From Brevipalpus yothersi (taxonomy: Eukaryota; Arthropoda; Arachnida; Trombidiformes; Tenuipalpidae), in NCBI GenBank assembly GCA_003956705.1, contig QZCP01000093.1, positions 18,426 through 82,425 of the forward strand: 64,000 nucleotides of DNA. The letters are read 5' to 3'. The number at the start of each line of letters is the position of its first letter. The stretch's first letter is position 1. This document shows, piece after piece, positions 9,029 to 21,033 of this stretch. Both the position numbers and the translations under genes were made by a program. Below the pieces are notes generated by a model. That model searched no databases, was not told the DNA's origin, and was given only the letters and a program-made list of their open reading frames with translations.

Positions 9029-10243
9029 ATGTTATTGAAGCTAGGCGTACCATTATACGGCTCGACATATTCAATCAAAAATGGGAAATTCGAAGGATCT
9101 ATTGGTGAATTCGTGGAGAAGACCTCATACTTCCCTACAAACTGTTTCATGGTTGATGCCACAGAAATGATGCATGATCCAATCGGGTCATTGAGAACCG
9201 AAGTTGATTCCATTCTTGAATTGCCTCTGCTTCCAGTATTGCCCCTCAATATCACTACTGGTCCTGCATATTCTGAATTTCAATGCTATTTGATGACAAA
9301 GGTTCCAAAGCGTGGGCATGTTGTACCACCAAAATTTCAAGACTCATTGGAATCGTTTGATACGCTAAGCTGGATACTTATGTTTTTCTTGACAATTCTG
9401 CTGATAATTATTCTCAAGACCTCAACGAAAAGATCCTTCTTTTTCGCAGGCTGGCAATACTTCCAGAGCATTTTTCAAGGATACGTTGGTGAATTTCCGA
9501 AGGTGGTAAGCTTCAAAGTGATCCTCGGTTTGATGCTTACATGGATTGTGCTCATCAAATTTATTTATCTGAGCTGCGTTCATACGGACATGATTGTGGT
9601 TGATGAGGGAATCAAAGTTGACACATTTGATGATGTTTTGCAGCAGAGCCTATCAATTACAGTGACTAGAAGTAAGCTCTGCCTTGTCGCACTGATAAAT
9701 GATGCCAAATATTCTGCAGAAGCTAAGAAAGGTCTCGAAATTTATAACAAAAAGATGCTAAACAGTCAATCTAAATTTTGGGACTGGGTCCCGAAAAAAA
9801 CCGACATCACATATCTGACTAACAAGAAAATCGTATCAGCACACCGTGTTTACCACTGTAAGCTTCCACCTCTCCTGGAAATAAGGAGAACAGCTCGACT
9901 GTACATATCCAAGAGACCATTGATCAGTCAGAACCAAGTTCTATTCATTCCTACTCATCTTGAATCAGAAAAGAGAGAAAAGTTGGAAAAATTTGCTTAT
10001 GCACATCTTGAGTATGGATTTGATATTCGTCGCTCCTCGTTGATAGAAAGATACGAAAGAGATTTTGAGAAATCTAGAATAGATCCATCGTGCATGGAAC
10101 CCGAACCTCAAACAATTGTACTCGAGCCACTAAATATGAATTTTCTTTCAGACGCCTTCAAATGGTTTTATGTGATCAGTTTTGCTTCGATTATAATTTT
10201 TATGATTGAAGTGCTCGTTGCAAATGTTCACAATCGAAACTAG
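9029..10243 (+). CDS. Ionotropic receptor A2 (404 aa)
   Basis: Same plan as A1: S1 with NITTGPAYSEFQCYLM, TM1, WQYFQSIFQGYVG pore region, TM2, S2 with DTFDDVLQQSLSI, and C-terminal TM3 (FKWFYVISFASIIIFMIEVL). It is the closest tandem neighbour of A1, sharing the KTSTKRSFFFAGW-type linker and the same broken duplicate of the start codon region (about 8968-9005). A polyadenylation signal lies 70 bp after the stop. Probably a membrane chemoreceptor subunit; no catalytic role. Start chosen at the first ATG that begins S1. Confidence 0.85.
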   Translation: MLLKLGVPLYGSTYSIKNGKFEGSIGEFVEKTSYFPTNCFMVDATEMMHDPIGSLRTEVDSILELPLLPVLPLNITTGPAYSEFQCYLMTKVPKRGHVVPPKFQDSLESFDTLSWILMFFLTILLIIILKTSTKRSFFFAGWQYFQSIFQGYVGEFPKVVSFKVILGLMLTWIVLIKFIYLSCVHTDMIVVDEGIKVDTFDDVLQQSLSITVTRSKLCLVALINDAKYSAEAKKGLEIYNKKMLNSQSKFWDWVPKKTDITYLTNKKIVSAHRVYHCKLPPLLEIRRTARLYISKRPLISQNQVLFIPTHLESEKREKLEKFAYAHLEYGFDIRRSSLIERYERDFEKSRIDPSCMEPEPQTIVLEPLNMNFLSDAFKWFYVISFASIIIFMIEVLVANVHNRN

Positions 10244-12419
10244 ATCGCTTTGCACTTCTCTGCTTTTTAATATATGGTAGCATTGCTAATCATATGATTG
10301 ATTAGTTCATCGAATAAATCCCACAATACAAAGAGACAAGGACATAATCATTCTTCACCATCAATTTCCATCCATCACTCAGTATTTTTTTGAGAATCCC
10401 CTCAGCATTAGATACATAACCCCGGTAGGTAAATCGGAAGCGCGTTGCCCATGAAAAGGTTAGACTAAGGAATTCCTACGTCAATCACTCAATATCATTG
10501 TTCGGAGTGTCCATCATTATTTTATTGCAATATTCAATTGAATCATAGTGGCTGTAGAACGAAATAGATTGCAAAAATCTCTCAAAGAAGAATACACAAA
10601 ACAGCTGCATCTCATCAAGCTTTGAAAACAAAAAATCATCTCTCCGCTATCAATCCTTGACACTTTGACCTTCCCGCTTCTTCCAAAGAAACTAAACCAA
10701 TTTAAACAACGAGTTATTAGTCAGGATCAAGCTGAATCATCAATCTCACAATTGTCAGTGTAGAGAAGTGAAAAAAAGAAAAAAGAATTTATATTCAAGT
10801 TAGTAGAACCATGAATTAGTTGAACTTGCAAGAATTTAATAGAAGCATTGAAAGTTCAAACAGGTCTCTCAAACTCAAACTCGGGTTCCTATTGTGGTCG
10901 TAAGGACGAATGATCAACATGATCAAAAACGGTTGAGAGGGGTTTCAGCTTCTAATCACCAGCCAACTCGCATGTCTTTTGTTTTATCACCACTGGTTTC
11001 TATCATTCACATTCTACCTTTCCTGTTCACATCATATAGTTATCAGATATATCTACCGAGCTATTTCGAAGTGATATACTCACTTTGGAATCCACACGAT
11101 CTTCCTCTAAAACTCTCAGCTTCATTTTTCTCTAGCTCTATTGTTTTACAATCAGTCAGAGAGCTTTGTGTTTCCATTGAATCGAAATCAAGATAGTTCG
11201 CATGAAGGAGGGAGTTAAAGGGTTACATGAGGAGAAACGAGCAGCCAATAGCTGCTTGTATCCCATAAAATATACGAACGAAAAATCTCGAATTCTATTC
11301 CTAAATTCTCTTTGTAATCTATTTTAGACCTCAGGAGCCTACGTTCATCATTCTGGTTTGGTTGAAGAAAGACTTTTGCTCAATCAATAACTGCTATCCG
11401 TAGAGCTAACTGGAGTATAAACGAATGAAGCTTTAGCATTACAGGCCATTGTAATCCAATATTGGAAAATAGGGCCATCAAAGCTAAAATCAACCAGTAA
11501 ACTCTTGTAGCTCTTGCTGAAGCTTGATATGAGGCATTTAACTCTAATTTTCATGAGAAGTATTTTCTCTTCAGTAACTGTAAATGAAGAAAACAAAGAA
11601 TCAATCAATCAATGAGAAGATGTCAGGTTGCCTATAGAATTTCCAGATGAAACTTAATGAATATCATGGAGTTTTCATCGATTTATAGATAATTAAACTG
11701 TTGCCAGATTGTTGATTTTCTATGAACGTATTCGAAAAGCTTGGAACAAGATACCTGTCTCTAATAACAACCAATTTGGTGTTATCAAACGAAAAAATTC
11801 AACGGGCTTGATAGCTGTCTTTCCCGACAAAAAATGCTACGTCAGAAAAGGTGAGAATGAATCTTATCCTCACCTGGGCTCATTCTACGTCAGTTGGTGA
11901 AGTCTGACCTAAGGTCAGATCAGATTTCACCCTTTTGCCCCCATTGATGGCTCATAGGGCAAGAACTTTTTTCTGCTTCGTGTGGCAGCACGAATGAGCA
12001 TCTATGACACCTGAGCGAAGACTGAAGATAATATCTTAAGCTGACTTCTGGTGATGTCCTCTATGGACTACAAATGTTTTTAGAGGTCCAATTACTCGCA
12101 CCAGCATCTCGTCCAATTCTTTGAAGACCCTCTCTCTCAACTTTTGAAATACACAATCCGTACAAATTTATTCAACTACCAAACAGAGGCATTATAGTTA
12201 AAATCGATGAATGAACGAAAGTTCTCCATGAGCTGCGCTCAACATGCTACGATGATGGCTTCGGTGATAGAAGATCGAGTTGGTATGAGAGTATGAGAGT
12301 ATGAGTCTCAGAAGAGAGGAGCAGAGACTTTTAAGATCATTGAAAAGAAAGAGTAAGAACCGAATTCATATAAACATTTTGACTGTGAAGAATACTGTGA
12401 AAGCTTGGATACCTTTGCT
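10244..12419. other. Receptor spacer A2-A3
   Basis: Tandem copy of the A1-A2 spacer, with the same two unknown frames at 10894-11196 and 11709-11900. No gene is supported. Confidence 0.7.
10313..10318 (+). terminator. Polyadenylation signal of A2
   Basis: AATAAA in the conserved block after the stop; the same block follows most A genes. A1 has the variant AATATA there. Confidence 0.6.
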
Positions 12420-13634
12420 ATGTCACTAAAGTTAGGGGTAGCAGTATATGCCACGTCATTTTCAATCAAGGATGGTAAATTCATAGGACCTTTCGGTGAA
12501 TTCATGATGAAGAATTTTTACTTTCCTGCAAATTGCTCCTTCGTTGATGCAACAGGGTTGATGGCTAATCCAATTGAATCATTGGGAGCCAAAGTGGATT
12601 CCATTATTGAACTGCCTCTGCTTCCAGTATTGCCCCCCAATATCACTACTGGTGCTACATATTCTGAATTCCAATGCTATTTGATGACTTTTGTTTCAAA
12701 TCATGTACATGTTAGACCTCCAAAATTTCAGGACTCACTGAAATCGTTTGATATTCTTTGTGGGATGCTAATATTTGTCTTGACATTGCTGCTGATGATC
12801 ATTCTCTGGATATCAACGAGAGGATCCTTCTTTTCTGCAAGCTGGCAATACATTCAGAGTATTTTCCAAGGATACGTTGGTAGATTTCCTAAGGTGATGA
12901 GCTTCAAATTGATCCTTGGATTGATGCTTACATGGATTGTTCTCATCAAAAGTATTTATCTGAGCTGCGTTCATACGGACATGATTGTGGTTGATAAGGG
13001 GATTAAAGTTGACACATTTGATGATGTTATGCAACAGAACCTATCAATCACGGTGCTTAGGAGTAAGCTCTGCCTTATTGCACTGATGAACGATGCCAAA
13101 TATTCTGCTGAGGCCAGAAAAGGTCTGGAAATTTACAACAAAAAGATGCTAATCAGTCAATCTGAATTTTGGGACTGGATCACGAAAAAAACCGACATCA
13201 CATATTTAACCAACAAGAAGATGGTGACCGCAGCATATGTTTACCACTGTAAGCTTCCATCTTCCATGGAAATACGAAAAACAGCTCGACTGTACACATC
13301 CAAGCTATCAATAATCAGTCAAAACCAAATTCTATTCATTTCAACTAATCTTGAATCAAAAAAGCGACAAAAGTTTGAAAAATTTGCTTATGCAAATCTT
13401 GAGTATGGATTTGATATTCGTCGCTCCTCGTTGAACGAGAGATTCGAGAGAGATTTCCAAAAATCTGGTCCAGATCCCTCATGCATGAAGCCCCAACTCC
13501 CACCCATCAGTCTTGAGCCCCTGAATATGAATTTTCTTTCAGATGCTTTCAAATTGTTCTATGTCATCAGTTCCACTTCGATCATAATTTTTATAATTGA
13601 AGTTCTGGTTGCGATTGTTTACAATCAAAACTAG
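12420..13634 (+). CDS. Ionotropic receptor A3 (404 aa)
   Basis: Intact S1-TM1-pore-TM2-S2-TM3 frame (MSLKLGVAVYATSFSIKDGK at the start; WQYIQSIFQGYVG; TWIVLIKSIYLSCVHTDM; DTFDDVMQQNLSI). The sequon region reads NITTGATYSEFQ. The frame is open upstream for a short way (CEEYCESLDTFAM), with a stop at about 12355, so an extra N-terminal piece once existed. The last 230 bp are almost identical to those of A7, 19 kb away, while the preceding S2 differs, which points to gene conversion. Polyadenylation signal at 13691. Confidence 0.85.
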   Translation: MSLKLGVAVYATSFSIKDGKFIGPFGEFMMKNFYFPANCSFVDATGLMANPIESLGAKVDSIIELPLLPVLPPNITTGATYSEFQCYLMTFVSNHVHVRPPKFQDSLKSFDILCGMLIFVLTLLLMIILWISTRGSFFSASWQYIQSIFQGYVGRFPKVMSFKLILGLMLTWIVLIKSIYLSCVHTDMIVVDKGIKVDTFDDVMQQNLSITVLRSKLCLIALMNDAKYSAEARKGLEIYNKKMLISQSEFWDWITKKTDITYLTNKKMVTAAYVYHCKLPSSMEIRKTARLYTSKLSIISQNQILFISTNLESKKRQKFEKFAYANLEYGFDIRRSSLNERFERDFQKSGPDPSCMKPQLPPISLEPLNMNFLSDAFKLFYVISSTSIIIFIIEVLVAIVYNQN

Positions 13635-16051
13635 ATAACTTTGCGCTTCTCTGCTCTCCACTATACGGTAGCGTTGTTAATCAGTTGATCAAATAAATCT
13701 CATAATATGAATAGAAAAGAACAAACACATTTTTTACAATAAATTTCTCTCCAATCCCAATTATTTTCTAGAAATGCCCTCAATATTGGATCCTCAGACC
13801 TCGTAGGTTGATTGGAAACGTTTTCTCTAGGAGATGATTAGCCTGAGGAATTCCTACCTCCATCAATCACTAAATCCGATTTTTGGGATGGTCCATCATT
13901 TTTTTATTGCCACTATTCACTTAGATTATAGTGACAGTGCGGCGGAAGAGATCGCAATTGTCTTTCAAAGAAAAATAAATAACTGCTGCATCTTATCAAG
14001 CTCTGAAAATAAGAAAATACCTCAACGCTATCAATCCATGCTTGACACTTTTACTTTCCTGCTCCTCCCGAAAGAAACTTTACCAATCTAAGCGAAGAGT
14101 TATTAGTCAGGATCAGGCTAAATCATCAATCTCAGTTTAGAGAAGTGAAAAAAGGAATTGATATTCAAGATAGCAAAACCATTAACTAGTCGAGGTTTGA
14201 AGGATTCAATAGAGGCATTGAAAAAGCAGTCAGCTCACTCAAAATTTGGTTTCCATTTTGGTCGTATAGACAAACATAAGTGATGAAAAACGTTGGAGAG
14301 GAAATTCATCTTCTAATCAACAGCTATCCCGTATGTCTTTCGTTATATTACCACTTGTGCTCCTGAGACAGACCAAGTTTTGAAGGAAATTCCGAAATAT
14401 GAGGCATGCATGCCGGGGAATTATGATCATTGCTGAAAGAAATTTCAAGTTCTAGAGCAAGTTCGCGACTGGAGAGCATTCGAGAAATAAGTAAAATTAT
14501 TAACCAAAACTACCTTAACTTCTATTCCCAGCATCTTGTGCAGAAGGAAAAAGGAAAATTAAGGGGAAGTGTGTGGCTGCCTGTATCTCACCAGATATGC
14601 CAACAAAAAATCTCCAGCTCTATTCTTCAATTCTCTTTATTAATCTATCCTAGATCTCAGGAGCCTAGGCTCATCATTCTGATCTGGTTGAACTAAGAGT
14701 TTTATTCAATCAATAACTGTTATTCTTCCAACTAATTAGAGCATAAACTTCGCAGTGCTCATCAAAAAAGGTGGAATAATCACCAAGTTTCTATTTTTTT
14801 TTATTTCCTTCCTGAATACCTTTTTCTAAGCGTTCAAAATATCTGGTCGGCAAGAAATGTGTCATGATTAGCCAAACCAAAATATTCACCTTTCATGTTC
14901 CTTGATTGAAATCTTATGCTGCTTCTTAACGATAGATTCACTGGTCAATCCAAGTCAAAAATAGTCTCTTGCTCGATTTTCTACCAATTCTCATGTTTTT
15001 TCCCAGTGTTCGAAAATTTATGTCTCTAAACATATCACACTAGTGTTACACTCATTCTGCTCTGCTCGTTCCACACGTTTAGTCTTTGGCACATTGAAAA
15101 TTTTGATAGATAATTTCCAGTAAGATTCGTACGAAGAAGATTCGAAATCTTGGCTAGAAATTGCGCTCATTGGTCTCGTTTTTACTTTTCCCTCCAAGAA
15201 ACTATGTTTCTCTACTCTTTCTTGTCTAATTTGTCCAATTCTTTCTGTTACTTCCCTCTCTACTCCGTTACTCCTCTTCCAAGAATCAGGTCCTCTTTCA
15301 TTTATAAGGTCTCATATTATCGATATTTTCTATATAATATTAGTTGAGATATGTGAGTTCTATCTCATGTATGGGTGTCAATATGGGGAGATTAAACATA
15401 GAGATATAATGAACCGAGAGGACAAACCTGTCGAAAGTGATTTTTTGCAATGGCTGGAGCCTGTAAAATCATAAGAAGGTAACGAATCAAACCACTGAGG
15501 TTACTGAGGTGACATGACATTGAATAATTAGTCAATCCAACTCAATTTTCACAACTTTCAATAGAAATTTTGCAAATCGATTGCTTGAGAAGAATTTTTT
15601 CTGTGAAAACAATGCATCATGATAATCTTGGCTCATGTCTTTTATCTGACGAAATAATGTAAAAACTGTGAACCAACACTGATCTCCCCTTATGGAAAAA
15701 GTTTTCTAAAGTCCAATCACTGAAAGTTGCGAAAGCGCCTCATTTTACACTCCAAAAAATTCTCTCAATTTCTAAGATAGAAAATACAATCCATACAATT
15801 TGGTCTACAATGGTGTAATTGCAAAATGAGAGCCCTAATCGATAAATAAACACAAGATTTTCTCCCTAAATCCACCTGAATAGACTACACTCATAGCTCT
15901 GAGAATATGAAATTGAGTTTGTGAGAGAGTTGCAGCAAAAATCATAGAAGAAAGAAACAGATGCTCTCAGGAGCATTGAAAAAGCAAGACGATAAGATAA
16001 AATCAACATCTCGGTTGTGAAAAATACTTTGAGAGACTTACTGTTGTGACG
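13635..16051. other. Receptor spacer A3-A4
   Basis: No gene is supported. 13640-14700 resembles the other downstream spacers. 14755-15370 is homologous to 23195-23770, including the last codons of a Tc1-like transposase relic (VLIKKGGIITKF). 15480-16030 matches 24240-24750, the upstream flank of A6, so A4 and A6 share an ancestral unit. Confidence 0.65.
13691..13696 (+). terminator. Polyadenylation signal of A3
   Basis: AATAAA in the conserved GATCAAATAAATCTC block. Confidence 0.6.
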
Positions 16052-17263
16052 ATGCTATTGAAGCTGGGGGTACCAATTGATAGCTCGATGTATTCAATCA
16101 AAGACGGTAAATTCGAAAAATTTTACGGTGAATTTCTGGAAAAGTATTCTTTCTTTCCTGCAAATTGCTATTTTGTGGATGCAAGAGAATTGATGGATGA
16201 CCCCATTGAATCATTGAAAACCAAAGTGGATTCCATTTTTGAATTGCCTCTGCTCCCAGTATTGCCTCCCAATATCACTACTGGTCCACCGTATTCTGAA
16301 TTCCAATGCAATTTGATGACAATGGTTCCAAAGCATGGGCATGTTGAACCTCTAAAATTTCAGGACTCGCTAAAATCGTTTGATATTCTTTGCTGGATGC
16401 TGATATTTATCTTGGCACTACTACTGATAATTATTCTTTGGATATCAAAGAAAGGTCCCTTCTCCACCGCAGGCTGGCAATACTTCCAGAGCGTTTTCCA
16501 AGGATATGTCGGTATATTTCCAAAGGTGATGAGCTTCAAATTGATCCTCGGTTTGATGCTTGCATGGAATGTTCTCATCAAAATTATTTATCTGAGTAGT
16601 GTTCATACGGACATGATTGTGGTTGATGAAGGGATTAAAGTTGACACATTCGATGATGTTATACAGCAGGACCTATCAATTATGGTGTCTAAAAGTAAAC
16701 TCTGCCTTGTCGCACTGATCAATGATGCCAAATATTCTGCAGAGGCCAAGAAAGGTCTCGAAATCTTCAACAAAAAGATGCTTATCGATGGATCCTTGTT
16801 AGATTTCCTCATGACGAAAACCGACATCACATATTTAACCAATGCTAACTTTATATCCGTGTCCCGTGTTTGGCATTGTAAGCTCCCATCCTCCATGGAA
16901 ATAAGGAAAAAAGCTGCACTATACACATCCAAGCAGCCAATAATCACTCAGAACCAAGTTCTATTTCTTTCTATCCATCTCGAATCAGAAAAGAGAAAAA
17001 AGTTCGAAAAGTTCGCTTACGCCAATCTCGAAAATGGATTTGTTACTCACCGCCTATCGTTGATTGGAAAATACCTCAGAGATTTCCAAAAATCTGGTCC
17101 AGATCCTTCATGCATGGAACCCCATTCAACACCCATCAATGTTGAGCCCCTGAATATGAATTTTCTTTCAGATGCTTTCAAATGGTTTTATGTGATCAGT
17201 TTCGCTTCAATCATAATTTTTATGATCGAAGTTCTGGTTGCAAATGTTTACAGTCAATACTAG
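16052..17263 (+). CDS. Ionotropic receptor A4 (403 aa)
   Basis: Intact receptor frame starting MLLKLGVPIDSSMYSIKDGK. It belongs with A6 and A8 in a subgroup marked by DARELMDD or DSRELMDD in S1, a KKAALYTSK-type stretch in S2 and LENGFV before the C-terminal region. TM1 is ILCWMLIFILALLLIIILWI; TM2 has LMLAWNVLIKIIYLSSVHTDM. A polyadenylation signal is at 17337. The likely role is a divergent IR chemoreceptor. Confidence 0.85.
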   Translation: MLLKLGVPIDSSMYSIKDGKFEKFYGEFLEKYSFFPANCYFVDARELMDDPIESLKTKVDSIFELPLLPVLPPNITTGPPYSEFQCNLMTMVPKHGHVEPLKFQDSLKSFDILCWMLIFILALLLIIILWISKKGPFSTAGWQYFQSVFQGYVGIFPKVMSFKLILGLMLAWNVLIKIIYLSSVHTDMIVVDEGIKVDTFDDVIQQDLSIMVSKSKLCLVALINDAKYSAEAKKGLEIFNKKMLIDGSLLDFLMTKTDITYLTNANFISVSRVWHCKLPSSMEIRKKAALYTSKQPIITQNQVLFLSIHLESEKRKKFEKFAYANLENGFVTHRLSLIGKYLRDFQKSGPDPSCMEPHSTPINVEPLNMNFLSDAFKWFYVISFASIIIFMIEVLVANVYSQY

Positions 17264-17336
17264 ATAACTTCTCTTCTTTGCACTTTTCTGCTCTTCAATA
17301 TATGGTAGCATTGTTAATCATATAATCAGTTGATCA

Positions 17337-17342
17337 AATAAA
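17337..17342 (+). terminator. Polyadenylation signal of A4
   Basis: AATAAA in the conserved downstream block. Confidence 0.6.
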
Positions 17343-18376
17343 TCTCATAATATGGAGAAACATAAACAAACACATTTTTTACAATCTATTCCTCTCCAAT
17401 CCCAATTATTTTCTAAAAATGCCCTCGATATTGAATGTTCAGACCAGTTAGGTGAATAGGAAGCGTTTTCTCTTGGAGATGATTGACATGAGGAATTTCT
17501 ACCTCCATCAATCACTGAATCCGATTGTTAGGAGTGTACATCATTTTTTTATTGCCTCATTCATTCATTCATTCACTTATATTATAGTGACTGTGGGTCG
17601 AAAGAGATTGCAAAAATCTTTCGAAGAAAAATACACGACGCAGCTACATCTAATCAAGCTCTGAAAATGAGAAATTGTCTCAACGCTATCAATCCACGTT
17701 CGACGCTTCGACCTGCTTCTTCCAAAAGGATCTATACCAATCTAAGCAACGAGCTATTTGTCAGGATCAAGCTAAATCATCTCGATCAATCTCAATGTAG
17801 ATAAGTGAAAAAAAGAAAAAGAATTGATATTCAGGGTAGCAGAGCAAAATCAGTGGAATTTTCGACGATTATACTAGAATCTATGAAACTGCAGTCACGT
17901 CTATCAAAATCGGGTTCCCAGTGTGGTCGTAAGGACGAATGAACGTGATCAAAAACGGTGAAGCGGGTTTCGTTTTCTAATCACTAGCTGTCTCATATAT
18001 CCCTCGTTATATCACCACTGTTTTTTATACATATTTTTGTGCTTTTGAGAAAAACTTACAACTTCTTAGTTTTGGTTTTCTATTTGTGTTCAGTTTGTAA
18101 GTCAGTTTCAATGCTGTTTGTTAATGCTGGTTTCTGAAACATGATTCCATAGAACCTTGAGAGTTTCAAGACATGTTTGGGGCCTTCAGCAAACTGAGCT
18201 TGATGGTAAAGATTTTAGTGACCATACCACTGATCTGTGTTATCTGTATCTCAACAGGAGGATTCATTCTTGCAGCATTTTAGAAATGCTTCCAGAGTAT
18301 ATTACAGATATATTTTGGTGCTCTACAAGAGCTAATGAATCAGTGTTTTCCTCCTCCTATACATGACATTTCAGGC

Positions 18377-18380
<4 letters not shown>

Positions 18381-18449
<69 letters not shown>
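18381..18449. repeat. (CT)n microsatellite
   Basis: About 69 bp of CT repeats. The paralogous place near 28405 has a much shorter, interrupted tract. Confidence 0.95.
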
Positions 18450-18564
18450 CAATACCAAATCTCTCGTATTTCCTCTCATTCTCTATTTAATTCTTCTCCT
18501 TCCAAAACCAATTTTTTTCATTTTCATTGTCTCTCTCTCTACCTGATTGATGATGATGTGGTGT

Positions 18565-18711
18565 ATCTATCTGATGTATCCAAAAATGTTAGTTCTGAGC
18601 CTACTTGCATGAAGCCCCAGCCCCAACCAATCATTCTTAAATCTATCAGCTTGACTTTCTTCAATGAAACACTCAAATTTTTTAATTTTTCTGTCTCATC
18701 GCTATCTTGAT
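18565..18711 (+). pseudogene. Receptor C-terminal relic
   Basis: Translates as SSEPTCMKPQPQPIILK...FFNETLKFFNFSVSSLS, matching GPDPSCMEPQPQPIVLEPLNMNF..DAFKLFYVISF of intact genes. A second, more broken copy lies at about 28725-28860. Confidence 0.75.
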
Positions 18712-19707
18712 ATTCTCTCTAGAGGTTATAATCGAAAAAATTGATATACTACTGAAGGAAGCTCATCAGCTATGAAAGTATGATACCAATTGATTGTTCC
18801 AAAAACCTAACTCATTATTGAGGATTCAAATCTACTGATCTCTCTTCGAATGTGTTTGAATAAATTTTTATAATAGATCTAGAGTGTGAGATGGTAATCT
18901 ATGGCACAAAAAGATCTTTCCCTCATGAGATCTTGAATTGAACTTGACTGGACTGATGTTACTAATGTTAGCAATCAGAATCGACGAGTCTTCCATTTTT
19001 GAGGGATAGGTGATAAAATTTCGAGCTCTTATCTATTGATTCAGTGTTTTTTGGAGAGCTCCTATCCACATCATATAGTTATCAGATAGATCTACAGAGC
19101 TATTTTGAAGTGATAGACTCACTTTGAAATCCACCTAATCTTTCTCTGAAAGCTTCACTCTTCTCTAAACCAAATTGTTTAACACTCTATTAAAGTGTTT
19201 TATCTTTCCATTGAATCGAAGTCAAGAGAGTTCCTATAAAGAAGGAAATTAAAGGGCTTCATGAGTTGAAATATACAGCTGACAGCTGCTTGTATCGCAC
19301 CAAATATGCCAACAAAAAATCTTCAATTCTCTTTATTAATCTATCCCAGATCTCAGTAGCCTAGGCTCATTATTCTGAACTGGTTGAACGAAGAGTATTA
19401 TCCAATCAATAATTGTTATCCATAGAACTAACAGGAGCATAAACGAATGATGCTTCACATCCTCTCCTCCTTTGAAGAACTGTCAATAACGATAAAAGAG
19501 AATCGATGAATAAGAAGTTGCTAGGTTGACTATAGCATTTTTTGATGAAACTTAATGAATATCATGAAGTTTTATCGATTTAATGGATTGATTAAACTGT
19601 GGCTCTATTCATTCATTCTCTAGAAAGGTATGCAAAAAGTCTGAAACGAGACACTTTCTTTTCTCTCCAAGATACCTCGCACCTGTTGCCGTACACACAA
19701 ACATATA

Positions 19708-20316
19708 CAGGGTTACCAAGGTTCAAATGTCACAACTTGCATTAAATAGTGAGACGAGATATACCGCTTGATCCCAAGTAGTTTGGTGTATTTCGATTGA
19801 TCAAAAAATGAAGTTTATCATGAAAAAATTTGGTTCTAAAATTCCATGTCATTTCGGAGAAATCTAAAATTTTGAAAGTGATAGATTTTTCGATTTTTTA
19901 AAGTTTTTTGAAGCTATATTTTGCGGTATCTTGAAGGATTCGATAACTAGTGGGGCCACTGAAGAGAAATTAATATGGAATATATTACTGTCATTGTAGA
20001 TCAATGGTATGAGAAAAAAATGACAAAAACTGTGACCTGATCGAGAAATGAACACTTTAGATTTAGAGGAATATTCGCTTTTGGAAAAATTGGAGAACTC
20101 CATACTAAGAAACCCATAGGTTTCAAAAACCTGGGTTGAAACGATCGACAAAATTTTCGATTTTTTCTGGAACTACTCAGAATTTCAGAACGAAATTTTT
20201 TTGTAATGAACTTCAGTCTCTTTTCAATCGAAATATATGAGGTTTGTAGAGCTCAAGCCGTGCGTTTATTTTTGCTCATTTATGGAAATAGTGACATTTG
20301 AACCTTGGTAGCCCTG
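19708..20316. mobile_element. MITE-like element with TA duplication, 609 bp
   Basis: The ends are CAGGGTTACCAAGGTTCAAA at left and its near-perfect inverse at right (one mismatch in the first 26 bp), flanked by TA on both sides (19706-19707 and 20317-20318). Beyond about 26 bp the inverted similarity continues in weakened form. No transposase is encoded, so it is a non-autonomous element of the Tc1/mariner type (inferred from the TA target). Confidence 0.82.
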
Positions 20317-21033
20317 TACATATACTGAAACACTCATTAATTTCCATTCCCTGATTGATTAATTTTATGAAAAAATCATCCTCTGTTATGATCTTGTACT
20401 TTCTAAATAACATCGAATAAAGAAGAGTCAAATCAAATTGTGAATATAGAGAAAGAGAGAAGGAGAAAGATAAGAATGAATTCCATTCTCATTTAAGCTC
20501 AGTGAATGTTAGTTGGTGAGATATGACAAAGGTTCAGGTGAGATCTTCTCTCTTGCCCACCACGTTGATGACACATAGGAAAAGAACTCTTTTCTGTTCC
20601 GTTTGGCAGCACAGATGAGAATCTTTTACACCTAGGCAAAGGCAAAAGATATTTTCTTCAGCTGGCTCTTGGCGATGTCCCTTACAGACAGCGAATGCTT
20701 TTAGAGGTCTGATTACTCAAAGTGTCGACCAGCATCTCAACTCTTTGAAAACCCTCTCAACTTTTGAAATTCACAATCCGTACAAATTTATCAACTGGCA
20801 AACAGAAGCATAATAGCTAGAATCGGTAGATAAACGAAAGTTTTTCAATTTACTCGGCTCAACATACTACAATGATGGCTCCGATGATACAAGATTGGGT
20901 GTGTATGAGAGTAACAGAGGGAGTCTCAGAGGAGAGGTACAGAGACTTTTGAGGTCATTAAAAAGCAAGAGTAGCAGCCAGACATTAACCTTTTGGTTGT
21001 GAAAAATACTGTGAAAGCTTGGATACCTTTGAT

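Larger units (their letters stand above)
17264..21033. other. Receptor spacer A4-A5
   Basis: A 3.7-kb stretch with no intact gene. It contains a (CT)n tract (18381-18449), a receptor C-terminal relic (18565-18711), a MITE (19708-20316), and upstream-type sequence (20470-21030) homologous to the N-terminal relic region of other units. 18060-18990 is paralogous to 28100-29045. Confidence 0.7.

Noticed and set aside
8914..9255. Minus-strand frame of 113 codons over the start of A2
   Set aside because: Shadow of the receptor S1 coding strand; not conserved with the receptor family on its own terms.
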